Positions 1 through 5,536 are shown, numbered from the stretch's first letter. The stretch is DNA of 5,536 nucleotides from Dehalococcoidia bacterium (GCA_030634425.1 DAOWAU010000050.1:1-5536); one strand, 5' to 3'. The notes: generated from the letters alone by a model not told the origin. A program made the numbers and translations.

Positions 1-554
1 ATCTTTTCGTCCGAACGAAACTCCAGGTTCTTTCTCGCTTTCTCCTTATCACCTAGCTCGAGTGGATGGTAGGGGTAGGGAATCATGTGAATCTTTTCAG
101 CAGGGAAAGATTTGACCAGATAGTCTTTGTATCTCTGATCAAAACAGACAATAGCATCCCAGTCAAACCTGTAATAGAGAGGGTCTTCTGGAGCTTTGCC
201 CTCGTGGACAACCTGAACGGTGACGGACCTTTCCTGGATTTTGGGGAATATCTCAAGTAGCTTTTCGGCAGGTAATCTCTCCACGTTTTGGGCGACAAAA
301 ACATCGTATGCTTCGTTCAAGATTGGAGAGGGATCAAACCAGGCAGCACGGGTGACTGGTATGACTTTGTCAATACTAAAGTGCCTGATCACAAAATGCT
401 CATCTATTTGGGAGGCAGGCCTGGCATCAGGGTGTTTTTTGGCGGAGAATACCCTGAGATGGTGGCCTAATTCTACCCAAGCCCTACCCACCAATTCCGC
501 ATGAATAGAAGGCCCATTGGCGGCATTCCAAAGACACATCATTCCTATCTTCAT
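1..554 (-). CDS. Glycosyltransferase, GT-B fold (GT4-like), N-terminal part, cut by window edge
   Basis: The frame is open from an ATG at 554-552 to the left edge, giving 184 residues plus two bases, so the C-terminal catalytic half lies outside. The start MKIGMMCLWN followed by a small-residue loop (NGPSIHAELVGRAW) and then LGHHLRVFSAKK is the usual first beta-strand, loop and helix of a GT-B N-terminal Rossmann domain. Later come AYDVFVAQN (82-90), VTVQVVHEG (111-119), WDAIVCFDQRYKDYL (132-146) and IHMIPYPYHPLELGDKEKAR (155-174). This last stretch matches the inter-domain point where family 4 enzymes read 'i.vIPnG.d...' before the nucleotide-sugar-binding domain, which is missing here. By family, such enzymes move a sugar from an activated donor to a lipid, polysaccharide or small acceptor in the cytoplasm; donor and acceptor cannot be told from this half. 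No good ribosome binding site precedes the ATG. Codons look more AT-rich (AGA, AGG, ATA, TTT) than in the neighbours. It appears to be transcribed alone, from its own promoter. Confidence 0.8.
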   Translation of the reverse strand, partial: MKIGMMCLWNAANGPSIHAELVGRAWVELGHHLRVFSAKKHPDARPASQIDEHFVIRHFSIDKVIPVTRAAWFDPSPILNEAYDVFVAQNVERLPAEKLLEIFPKIQERSVTVQVVHEGKAPEDPLYYRFDWDAIVCFDQRYKDYLVKSFPAEKIHMIPYPYHPLELGDKEKARKNLEFRSDEK

Positions 555-562
555 ATTTCTTG

Positions 563-591
563 ATTATATAGTCTCATAGGAAATTCGCCAA
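563..591 (-). promoter_or_regulatory. Promoter of the glycosyltransferase gene, possibly leaderless
   Basis: On the minus strand a -35 box TTGGCG (591-586, four of six consensus bases) is followed after exactly 17 bases by a consensus TATAAT (568-563). The start ATG (554) is only eight bases past the -10 box. Transcription should therefore begin within a few bases of the ATG, leaving no room for a Shine-Dalgarno sequence, and none is seen. Seen: the boxes and spacing. Inferred: use as a promoter and the leaderless mRNA. Confidence 0.6.
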
Positions 592-715
592 GTAACCATA
601 CTTAGCCGCCCCGATTAGTGGTCAGTTACTGATTTTGTTACCGAATTATACAATCTGACGGAATGTTACTTCAGCATTTCGCAACAAGCTATAAATACAC
701 TTACACCCCCTTCTT

Positions 716-724
716 TGCTATAAT
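716..724 (+). promoter_or_regulatory. Extended -10 promoter-like box pointing into the 3' end of the membrane protein gene
   Basis: TGCTATAAT on the plus strand is a perfect extended -10 element, and the same nine bases occur in the prfA promoter (1928-1936). In both places TTGGCG follows within a few bases. No convincing -35 box lies 16-18 bases upstream. A transcript from here would start near 731 and run antisense to the membrane protein gene. The only reading frame it would enter (ATG at 736, about 67 codons) has no ribosome binding site and looks like an antisense shadow. It may be a chance match or an antisense RNA promoter. Confidence 0.3.
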
Positions 725-752
725 TGGCGTGCAGAATGGATATGAGTGTGTT

Positions 753-1367
753 CTATTGTGTCCGCTTCTCCCTTACGAAGAGGAGGGGGAAGACGATATC
801 GCTGGTACAGCAGGGCAGCCAGACGGCAAGGAATAAGAATGCGAAAATAGTGGGAAATATAATCCAGTTTACTGTTGCGCCCAGTGCCATAATGATGTGG
901 AATAGTGATGCCCAGGTGCTTAACAGTACATGTCCATAGTGGGGGAGCTTGGTGGTGGGTCTCCAGTAAGCAATGGCAATACCCACAAATGCTGCCGGAA
1001 TGGTTAGCTGCGGTTCTTCAATAACACCTATGTGAATTCCCCTGTTCTCCAGTCCGAGCAGGGTCTCTCCTAGGTAGGGGATTATGGAATCGCTCAGCGT
1101 CGCTATGCCCACAGCGCCGAAGTAGCCAATTAAAATCGCTCTCCACATTCTGCCGTCACTATATTTTCTATATATAGCTGTGGTCACCAGGGCACTCAAG
1201 ACGATATGGGCGGGGTGCAGGATGTAGAAAACGGTATAGGAAGCCTGGGAAACCTGGGGAAGGGCGTTGCCGAAGGCAATTATCGCCATGAGAATAATCC
1301 CGGTAGCGGCACCTGCGGCGGTGAACGGGGCATGATGTCTGAGCTCATCGGCTATTCGTCTTAGCAT
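753..1367 (-). CDS. Unrecognised six-helix membrane protein in operon with a Fur-family regulator; possible metal transporter
   Basis: This 204-residue protein is strongly hydrophobic, with about six likely membrane helices near residues 14-32, 45-65, 74-92, 120-135, 145-165 and 167-186. I do not recognise the family. It carries many potential metal ligands in or beside helices: H11-H12 before helix 1, HPAH (51-54) in helix 2, SDS (92-94) at the end of helix 3, H112 and E117-E118 in the loop, HYGH (143-146) and H157 around helix 5, and CCTSD (186-190) at the end of helix 6. There is no signal peptide, ATP-binding motif or known transporter signature such as the ZIP HEIPHE motif. The start is the ATG at 1367-1365; AGGA lies only two bases upstream, so initiation may rely partly on coupling to the upstream gene. 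That gene, a Fur-family repressor, ends 31 bases before this start on the same strand with no promoter or terminator between. A role in metal uptake, efflux or sensing is inferred from the ligands and this neighbour, not shown. No clear terminator follows the stop. Confidence 0.75.
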   Translation of the reverse strand: MLRRIADELRHHAPFTAAGAATGIILMAIIAFGNALPQVSQASYTVFYILHPAHIVLSALVTTAIYRKYSDGRMWRAILIGYFGAVGIATLSDSIIPYLGETLLGLENRGIHIGVIEEPQLTIPAAFVGIAIAYWRPTTKLPHYGHVLLSTWASLFHIIMALGATVNWIIFPTIFAFLFLAVWLPCCTSDIVFPLLFVREKRTQ

Positions 1368-1398
1368 TTTCCTGCGTCTATTAAAAAATAACTATCGA

Positions 1399-1827
1399 TT
1401 ACCCTTTCTGGCAGGCTTGGCAGAGACCGGCGAACTCGAGCAGGTGGTCTTCAATGGCAAAACCGGTCTGGCGGGATAGCCTCTGTTCCAGTTCACTAAG
1501 GTCATAGCCACTGAAATCAACAACCTTACCGCAGTTGGAGCAGATCAGGTGGTGGTGGTGCTCTGAGGCGGCGGTGGTATAGCTGTGGCAGCTACCCCCG
1601 GCGTGCAACTCGCAGATAAGCCCCAGCTTGGTCAGGATATCCAGGGTGCGGTAGATGGTTACCAGCCCAATATTGGGGTGCTCTTGATGCACCTTCTCAT
1701 ATATGGCGGCAGGGGTAAGGTGGTCTGGACTGGAGGCTATTATCTGTATCACCGCCCAGCGTTGGGGGGTGAACTTATAGCCATGTCGTCTCAGTATGGC
1801 GGCTATCTTTTTCTCTGAGAATCTCAT
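1399..1827 (-). CDS. Fur/PerR-family metal-dependent transcriptional repressor
   Basis: The 142-residue protein has the full Fur architecture. The N-terminal winged helix includes GYKFTPQR (16-23) and the DNA recognition helix GLVTIYRTLDIL (54-65). The dimerisation and metal domain follows, with ICELHAGGSCHSY (71-83), HHHHLICSNCGKVVDF (90-105) and a C-terminal CQAC. Two CxxC pairs, C96/C99 and C136/C139, form the family's structural zinc site. H36, H91, H93 and D104 line up with regulatory metal ligands, and D104 is the Asp typical of PerR rather than the Glu usual in Fur. The position of PerR D85 is Thr, so the inducing metal cannot be assigned. Members bind AT-rich palindromes and repress metal uptake, storage or peroxide-response genes. 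I chose the ATG at 1827; a TTG four codons upstream (1839) is possible, but neither has a good ribosome binding site. It is the first gene of a unit with the membrane protein. A palindrome over its promoter suggests self-repression. Confidence 0.93.
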   Translation of the reverse strand: MRFSEKKIAAILRRHGYKFTPQRWAVIQIIASSPDHLTPAAIYEKVHQEHPNIGLVTIYRTLDILTKLGLICELHAGGSCHSYTTAASEHHHHLICSNCGKVVDFSGYDLSELEQRLSRQTGFAIEDHLLEFAGLCQACQKG

Positions 1828-1850
1828 TTCAAGCTGCAAATGAAAAATAT

Positions 1851-1865
1851 TATCATTTAATGATA
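1851..1865. promoter_or_regulatory. Fur-box-like 7-1-7 palindrome, probable operator
   Basis: TATCATT-T-AATGATA is a perfect inverted repeat with seven-base arms and a one-base centre. The 7-1-7 layout and AT-rich hexamers (ATTATC on the plus strand at 1849-1854, GATAAT on the minus) resemble operators of the Fur superfamily. Its right arm contains the fur -10 box, so bound protein would block RNA polymerase. It does not match the Bacillus Fur, PerR or Zur consensus exactly. That it is an operator is inferred from position and symmetry. Confidence 0.65.
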
Positions 1866-1889
1866 TAAAAAGTCAGGCTTTGCTGTCAA
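1860..1889 (-). promoter_or_regulatory. Promoter of the fur-membrane protein operon
   Basis: On the minus strand a perfect -35 box TTGACA (1889-1884) is followed after 18 bases by TATCAT (1865-1860), five of six bases matching TATAAT. Transcription should start near 1853, about 25 bases before the ATG at 1827. The -10 box lies inside the 7-1-7 palindrome, which fits autoregulation. Confidence 0.7.
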
Positions 1890-1906
1890 ATTTTCGCTCC
1901 TGTTTT

Positions 1907-1936
1907 TTGAGGCGCTAATTGGGGCTATGCTATAAT
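1907..1936 (+). promoter_or_regulatory. Promoter of the prfA-prmC operon, extended -10
   Basis: The -35 box TTGAGG (1907-1912) is followed after 18 bases by TATAAT (1931-1936), with TG one base upstream giving the extended -10 TGCTATAAT. Transcription should start around 1943, leaving a leader of about 16 bases. The T6 run at 1903-1908 overlaps the -35 box. This promoter is back to back with the fur promoter, their -35 boxes 17 bases apart. Confidence 0.7.
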
Positions 1937-1944
1937 GATTTGGC

Positions 1945-1951
1945 GAGGTGA
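1945..1951 (+). promoter_or_regulatory. Ribosome binding site that decides the prfA start
   Basis: GAGGTGA sits seven bases before the GTG at 1959, an ideal spacing. The in-frame ATG at 1935 overlaps the -10 box and lies before the expected transcription start, so it should not be on the mRNA. This site therefore fixes the GTG as the start. Confidence 0.8.
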
Positions 1952-1958
1952 CAGAATC

Positions 1959-3029
1959 GTGTTTAACCAGCTTGAGAAGATAGAGAAGCGTTACCATGAG
2001 CTAGAGCGGCAGATGGCTAAGCCCGAGGTAGCATCTGACCTGAAACAGTTACAGGCGCTGGCTCAGGAGAAAGCCGGTATTGAGGATGTGGTGGCCGGGT
2101 ACAGGGAGTATAAAGCCGCCTCTAAGTCGCTGGAAGAGGTAAAAGCGATGCGGGTCGAGGGGCTGGATGAAGAGATGAACGAACTGGTTAAGCAGGAGAT
2201 AGAGGCCCTAGAGTCGAAGCTGGACCAGCTGACTGAGGAGCTAAAGCTTGCCCTGTTGCCCAAGGACCCCAATGATGAAAAAGACATTATCATGGAGATT
2301 CGGGCTGGGGCTGGTGGCGATGAAGCCGGGCTATTTGCCGCTGACCTCTTCCGTATGTACACCCGATATGCTCAATCTAAGGGGTGGGGGGTTGACGTGA
2401 TTAGTGCTAACGAAAGCGGCATTGGTAGCTTTAAGGAAATCATATTTGAGATAAAGGGCAAGGGCGCTTTCAGTCGATTGAAGTATGAAAGAGGGGTTCA
2501 TCGGGTGCAGCGGGTGCCCGTTACTGAGACTGTGGGCAGAATTCACACCTCAACGGCTACAGTGGCTGTTCTCCCCGAGGCGGATGAGGTGGAGGTATCT
2601 ATCAATCCCGACGACCTAAAAATTGATACCTTTCGCAGCCATGGGGCTGGGGGGCAGCATGTGGATAAGGTGTCCTCAGCTGTCCGCATCACCCATTCGC
2701 CGACAGGTATCGTGGCTTCCTGCCAGGACGAGCGCTCACAGCGAAGTAATAAAGTGAAAGCGATGGCACTGCTCCGAGCTCGACTGCTGGACGTAGAGCA
2801 GCGCAAACAGGAAGCGGAGGTGACCGAGCAGCGCCGTTCTCAGGTAGGTACCGGTCACCGTGCCGAGAAGATACGAACCTATAACTTCCAGCAAGACCGC
2901 GTTTCCGACCACCGTATTAATCTCACCATCCGCAACCTCTCCCGAATCCTGGAGGGAGACCTAGATGTGCTTATCGACGCCTTAGCCGCTAGCGACCATA
3001 TGAAACAGTTGGGGGAGGAAGTGGTATGA
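1959..3029 (+). CDS. prfA: Peptide chain release factor 1 (RF1)
   Basis: The 356-residue protein has the usual RF1 length and order: an N-terminal coiled-coil region (MFNQLEKIEKRYHELERQ onward, to about residue 100), the stop-codon recognition domain and the peptidyl-tRNA hydrolysis domain. The tripeptide PVT (187-189, in RVPVTETVGR) is the PxT motif of RF1, which reads UAA and UAG; RF2 would have SPF. GAGGQHV carries the universal GGQ at 231-233, which triggers hydrolysis of the finished peptide from tRNA in the ribosomal centre. RIHTSTATVAVLP, HSPTGIV, CQDERSQ and the C-terminal RTYNF..RVSDHRI are family blocks. The start is a GTG at 1959, chosen because of its ribosome binding site and because an in-frame ATG eight codons upstream overlaps the promoter. 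The stop overlaps the prmC start by four bases (ATGA), so the two are translationally coupled. Its own stop is TGA, which RF1 does not read, so termination here needs RF2. Confidence 0.97.
   Translation: MFNQLEKIEKRYHELERQMAKPEVASDLKQLQALAQEKAGIEDVVAGYREYKAASKSLEEVKAMRVEGLDEEMNELVKQEIEALESKLDQLTEELKLALLPKDPNDEKDIIMEIRAGAGGDEAGLFAADLFRMYTRYAQSKGWGVDVISANESGIGSFKEIIFEIKGKGAFSRLKYERGVHRVQRVPVTETVGRIHTSTATVAVLPEADEVEVSINPDDLKIDTFRSHGAGGQHVDKVSSAVRITHSPTGIVASCQDERSQRSNKVKAMALLRARLLDVEQRKQEAEVTEQRRSQVGTGHRAEKIRTYNFQQDRVSDHRINLTIRNLSRILEGDLDVLIDALAASDHMKQLGEEVV
3014..3018 (+). promoter_or_regulatory. Ribosome binding site of prmC inside the prfA 3' end
   Basis: GGAGG, part of a G-rich run at 3011-3018, lies seven bases before the ATG at 3026 and within the last codons of prfA. 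With the ATGA overlap it lets ribosomes ending prfA restart on prmC. Confidence 0.75.
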
Positions 3030-3886
3030 CCTTAAAACAGGCTCTCGGTCGTGCCCGGAAGATTCTTGTTGCCCATGATATTGAGGAAGCTCACCTGGAG
3101 GGTGAGCTATTGCTAAGGCAGGCATTAAGGATAAGCCGGGTTCAGTTATATCTAGCCCTTGACCGTGAACTGGGCTCCGAAGAGGAGGAGTTCTGGTACC
3201 TAATCGAGCGCCGTCTCAGTGGTGAGCCGATAGCCTATATCATGGGGCGTCGTGAATTCTACGGGCTTGATTTCTATGTTGAGCCCGGCGTGTTCATTCC
3301 TCGACCGGAGAGCGAGTTACTGGTAGAACAGGCTGTCAAGCTGGCTCAACATCATACTGTGTCCGGCATAGCTGAAATCGGCACCGGTTGTGGTGCCATC
3401 GCCATCAGCCTGGCGTTACACCTTCCTCGGGCAAAGGTCTATGCCACTGATATATCTGCTTCTGCCCTCAAAATTGCCCGATTCAACTGCCAGAAACATG
3501 GTGTGGCAGAGAGGGTTTGTCTTCTCCAAGGCGATATGCTTGAGCCACTACCTGAGCCGGTTGACCTCATAATAGCTAATCTGCCCTATGTCGGGGAGAT
3601 GGAATTGACCCAGATAGGTTCGGCAGGCTTTGAGCCGCTGCTGGCGTTAAACGGGGGTCGGGATGGGCTGGAAAAGATACGCCAGCTATGTCAGCAGGCG
3701 GGTGATAGGCTTTGTCCTCATGGCTCTCTGCTTCTGGAGGTGGGGCAGGGGCAAGCGGGGGCAGTAACCAGTTTGTTACGTTGCCTTTTCCCCTCAGCCG
3801 AGGTAGAAGTATTTACCGATTTAAGCGGTATAGAGCGGGTGGTAAGCCTAACCCTCACCGCTGTCAGCGAACTGTCTTTAGCTTGA
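3026..3886 (+). CDS. prmC: Release factor glutamine N5-methyltransferase
   Basis: The 286-residue protein (also called HemK) has the normal length and two-part layout. An N-terminal helical domain of about 85 residues includes EAHLEGELLLRQAL and the GEPIAYIMGRREFYGLDF block, which sits before the substrate pocket. A class I methyltransferase fold follows. FIPRPESELLVE (90-101) is the family linker motif. EIGTGCGAIAISLAL (117-131) is the S-adenosylmethionine-binding glycine loop, and YATDIS (139-144) holds the acidic residue that contacts the ribose. ANLPY (184-188) is the catalytic (N/D)PPY-type motif; here the second residue is Leu, NLPY, a variant I believe is common in this family. The enzyme methylates the GGQ glutamine of release factors in the cytoplasm, here Q233 of the adjacent PrfA, which improves termination. 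It overlaps prfA by ATGA and shares its promoter. The stop lies two bases from the stop of the converging EF-G-like gene. Confidence 0.96.
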   Translation: MTLKQALGRARKILVAHDIEEAHLEGELLLRQALRISRVQLYLALDRELGSEEEEFWYLIERRLSGEPIAYIMGRREFYGLDFYVEPGVFIPRPESELLVEQAVKLAQHHTVSGIAEIGTGCGAIAISLALHLPRAKVYATDISASALKIARFNCQKHGVAERVCLLQGDMLEPLPEPVDLIIANLPYVGEMELTQIGSAGFEPLLALNGGRDGLEKIRQLCQQAGDRLCPHGSLLLEVGQGQAGAVTSLLRCLFPSAEVEVFTDLSGIERVVSLTLTAVSELSLA

Positions 3887-3888
3887 GG

Positions 3889-5536
3889 TTAACCCTTCTT
3901 GGCTTGCCTTTCAGCGATAATCTTCTGGGTGATGTTGGGTGGGACCTCCTCGTAGTGGCTGAAGTCAACGGTGAAGCTCCCTCTCCCCTGAGTTATCGAC
4001 TTCAGGTCTATGGTATAGCGCAAAATCTCAGCCTGTGGCACCTGGGCTTCGATAACATTGAATCCATCCTCGGGGTTCATCCCCAGAACCTTGGCTCGTT
4101 TGCCGTTAAGGTCACCGATAATATCACCGGTGAAGTCCTCGGGAACCCTCACCTTAATGTTCATTATCGGTTCGAGGAGGATAGGTTGCCCATCGGCTAA
4201 TCCATTCTTCAGCGCTCCTGCCCCGGCAATCTTGAAGCATATGTCTGAGGAATCAACGGGGTGAAAGCTGCCATCGTAAACTCTGGTCCTTATGTCCACC
4301 ACCGGGTAGCGAGCCAGCGCTCCTTCCTTTCTGGCTTCGTTGACCCCCTTCTCTACTGCCGGGATGTAGTTCCTGGGTATCCTCCCGCCTACTACCTTGT
4401 TGACAAACTCGTGACCGCTGCCGCGGGGTAGAGGCTCTATCTCCAGGAGGACATGCCCATATTGACCGTGTCCCCCGGTTTGTTTCCTGTGCTTATACTC
4501 AGCCTTAACCGGTGCGGTGATAGTCTCTTTATAGGGAACCTCGGGGATTTCCAGGTTTACCCCGACGCCGAATTTGCGCGACATCTTCTCGGCGGCTACT
4601 TCAAGGTGAGTCTCACCGAGCCCGGAGAGAATGGTCTCGCCGGTATCAGCCTCCCTGTGCACCCGAAGGGTAGGGTCTTCCTCAGATAGCCGGGATAATG
4701 CTGAGCCTAGCTTATCCACGTCGGTCTTAGTCTTGGGGTGCACCGCCTCAGCGAACACCGGAGAGGGGAATTGGGTGGGGGCGATGAGCATGGGCTTATC
4801 GCGGCTGCCCAATGTGTCCCCGGTGCTGGTTACATTCAATTTGGCTACTGCCCCTATGTCCCCAGCCCCGACCTTATCTACTGGTTCCTGGTTCTTGCCT
4901 CTCAGGGCGAATAGCTGACCTATGCGCTCCATCTCTTCCTGGCTGGCGTTCCACACCTGAGAATTGCTCCCCATGGTGCCGTTATAGACCCTGAAGTAGG
5001 TAAGCTTACCCACATATGGGTCGGCGCTGGTTTTAAACACCAGGGCGGCTAACGGGGCGTCCTGAGAGGGCTCAATTTTCTCTCCTTTTTTACCTGAACC
5101 GCCAGCGATTATTACCTCTCGCTCTTGGGGCGAGGGCAGATAGCCGGGGATAACGTCCAGCAGGGAGGCAATCCCTATGTTCTTTAACGCCGAACCAGCT
5201 AAAACAGGCACAATCTTGCCCTCTGCTACCGCCTGGCGCAAGCCGTTGCCTAGCTCCTCGGGGGTGAGTTCCTCGCCGCCCAGGTACTTCTCGATAAGCT
5301 TGTCATCAACTTCAGCTATCCCCTCCACCAGTTTCTCCCGATAGGAATTGGCCTGGTCTTGTAATTCTGAGGGTATCTCGGCCTCCTTTGCCGGGGAGCC
5401 GGTATAGGCTTTCATTGCCAGCAGGTCGACTATCCCCTGGAAACTATCCTGGGCGCCTATAGGCAGCTGGAGGGGGAGGCATCTATGACCGAAGTGCGAC
5501 TGAAGCTGCTCCAGGGTCTTGTAAAAGTCGGCATTC
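3889..5536 (-). CDS. Elongation factor G, EF-G2-like subfamily, N-terminus cut by window edge
   Basis: The frame is open from the right edge to the TAA at 3891-3889, giving 548 residues. Against a usual length near 690, roughly 130-150 residues with the P-loop, switch regions and NKxD are missing. The first residues, NADFYKTLEQL, normally come a few residues after NKMDRE, and LPIGAQDSFQGIVDLLAMKAY is the start of the G' region. The G5 motif SAL is at 115-117. Domain II begins about 159 (DAPLAALVFK), domain III about 258, domain IV about 334 (KQTGGHGQYG) and domain V about 453 (LLEPIMNIKVRVPEDF). The domain IV tip keeps the histidine used in translocation (GSFHPVDSSD, near 425). GGHGQYG, VVGGRIPRNYIPAVEKG and the ending DFSHYEEVPPNI fit the EF-G2-like subfamily better than canonical FusA; that is from memory of the family. 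By family it is a ribosome-dependent GTPase moving tRNA and mRNA, though EF-G2 members may be specialised. Any internal Met such as 5415 is not the start. Confidence 0.93.
   Translation of the reverse strand, partial: NADFYKTLEQLQSHFGHRCLPLQLPIGAQDSFQGIVDLLAMKAYTGSPAKEAEIPSELQDQANSYREKLVEGIAEVDDKLIEKYLGGEELTPEELGNGLRQAVAEGKIVPVLAGSALKNIGIASLLDVIPGYLPSPQEREVIIAGGSGKKGEKIEPSQDAPLAALVFKTSADPYVGKLTYFRVYNGTMGSNSQVWNASQEEMERIGQLFALRGKNQEPVDKVGAGDIGAVAKLNVTSTGDTLGSRDKPMLIAPTQFPSPVFAEAVHPKTKTDVDKLGSALSRLSEEDPTLRVHREADTGETILSGLGETHLEVAAEKMSRKFGVGVNLEIPEVPYKETITAPVKAEYKHRKQTGGHGQYGHVLLEIEPLPRGSGHEFVNKVVGGRIPRNYIPAVEKGVNEARKEGALARYPVVDIRTRVYDGSFHPVDSSDICFKIAGAGALKNGLADGQPILLEPIMNIKVRVPEDFTGDIIGDLNGKRAKVLGMNPEDGFNVIEAQVPQAEILRYTIDLKSITQGRGSFTVDFSHYEEVPPNITQKIIAERQAKKG

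Noticed and set aside
66..504. Short plus- and minus-strand reading frames inside the first 500 bases
   Set aside because: They lie in other frames of the glycosyltransferase gene, whose open frame runs off the edge and has a clear GT-B N-terminal pattern. The short frames have no recognisable protein features.
645..674. Second minus-strand TATAAT (650-645) as another glycosyltransferase promoter
   Set aside because: No credible -35 box is found at 16-18 bases, and the promoter at 563-591 is much better formed. It remains a possible weak start.
724..939. Plus-strand reading frame starting at the extended -10 box
   Set aside because: It is fully antisense to the membrane protein gene after its first codons, lacks a ribosome binding site, and its product has no domain or hydrophobic pattern. 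Only the promoter-like box is kept.
1544..1570. Simple-repeat-like GGTGGTGGTG stretch
   Set aside because: It encodes the HHHH metal-binding cluster of the Fur-family protein on the opposite strand, so it is coding sequence and not a repeat element.
1891..1912. T6 run with a flanking CGCTCCT/AGGCG pair as a terminator
   Set aside because: The arms pair poorly and only with bulges, no gene ends there, and the T run is explained by the prfA -35 region.
1935..1958. N-terminal extension of PrfA (MIWRGDRI)
   Set aside because: The ATG overlaps the -10 box, there is no ribosome binding site before it, and the eight residues do not resemble RF1 N-termini.
3712..4200. Plus-strand frame of 162 codons across the prmC end and EF-G-like gene
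   Set aside because: It overlaps two well-supported genes in other frames and its sequence resembles no protein.

Overview
This window looks like an ordinary stretch of bacterial chromosome, mostly housekeeping and translation genes, with a small metal-regulation locus in the middle. There are six protein-coding genes, two of them cut by the window edges. The PrfA-PrmC pair, an EF-G2-type elongation factor, moderate GC and sigma70-type promoters suit a Gram-positive-like or Chloroflexota organism. Dehalococcoidia is my guess from the general look of the proteins, with low to moderate confidence. I see no tRNA, rRNA, CRISPR array, insertion sequence or phage gene.

Layout, left to right. (1) 1-554, minus: N-terminal part of a GT-B type glycosyltransferase, open at the left edge. 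It has its own promoter so close to the start codon that the mRNA may be leaderless. (2) 555-752: a gene-free gap with that promoter, several GTTAC words, and a plus-strand extended -10 box pointing into the next gene's 3' end. (3) 753-1827, minus: a two-gene unit, a Fur/PerR-family repressor (1399-1827) followed 31 bases later by a six-helix membrane protein (753-1367) of no family I can name, rich in His, Asp and Cys inside or next to helices. (4) 1828-1958: a compact divergent promoter region. The fur promoter faces left and carries a perfect 7-1-7 palindrome over its -10 box, a probable autoregulatory operator. The prfA promoter faces right with an extended -10. (5) 1959-3886, plus: prfA (release factor 1) and prmC (its glutamine methyltransferase), coupled by an ATGA overlap. 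(6) 3889-5536, minus: an EF-G2-like elongation factor, lacking its N-terminal GTPase motifs because the window ends, converging on prmC with only two bases between the stop codons.

How the genes work together: prfA and prmC form a functional pair, since PrmC methylates the GGQ glutamine of PrfA. The EF-G-like gene is also translational but transcribed separately. The Fur-like repressor and the membrane protein probably form a self-regulated metal or redox response unit in which the membrane protein handles the metal. That pair is the least explained part of the window and the best candidate for something undescribed.
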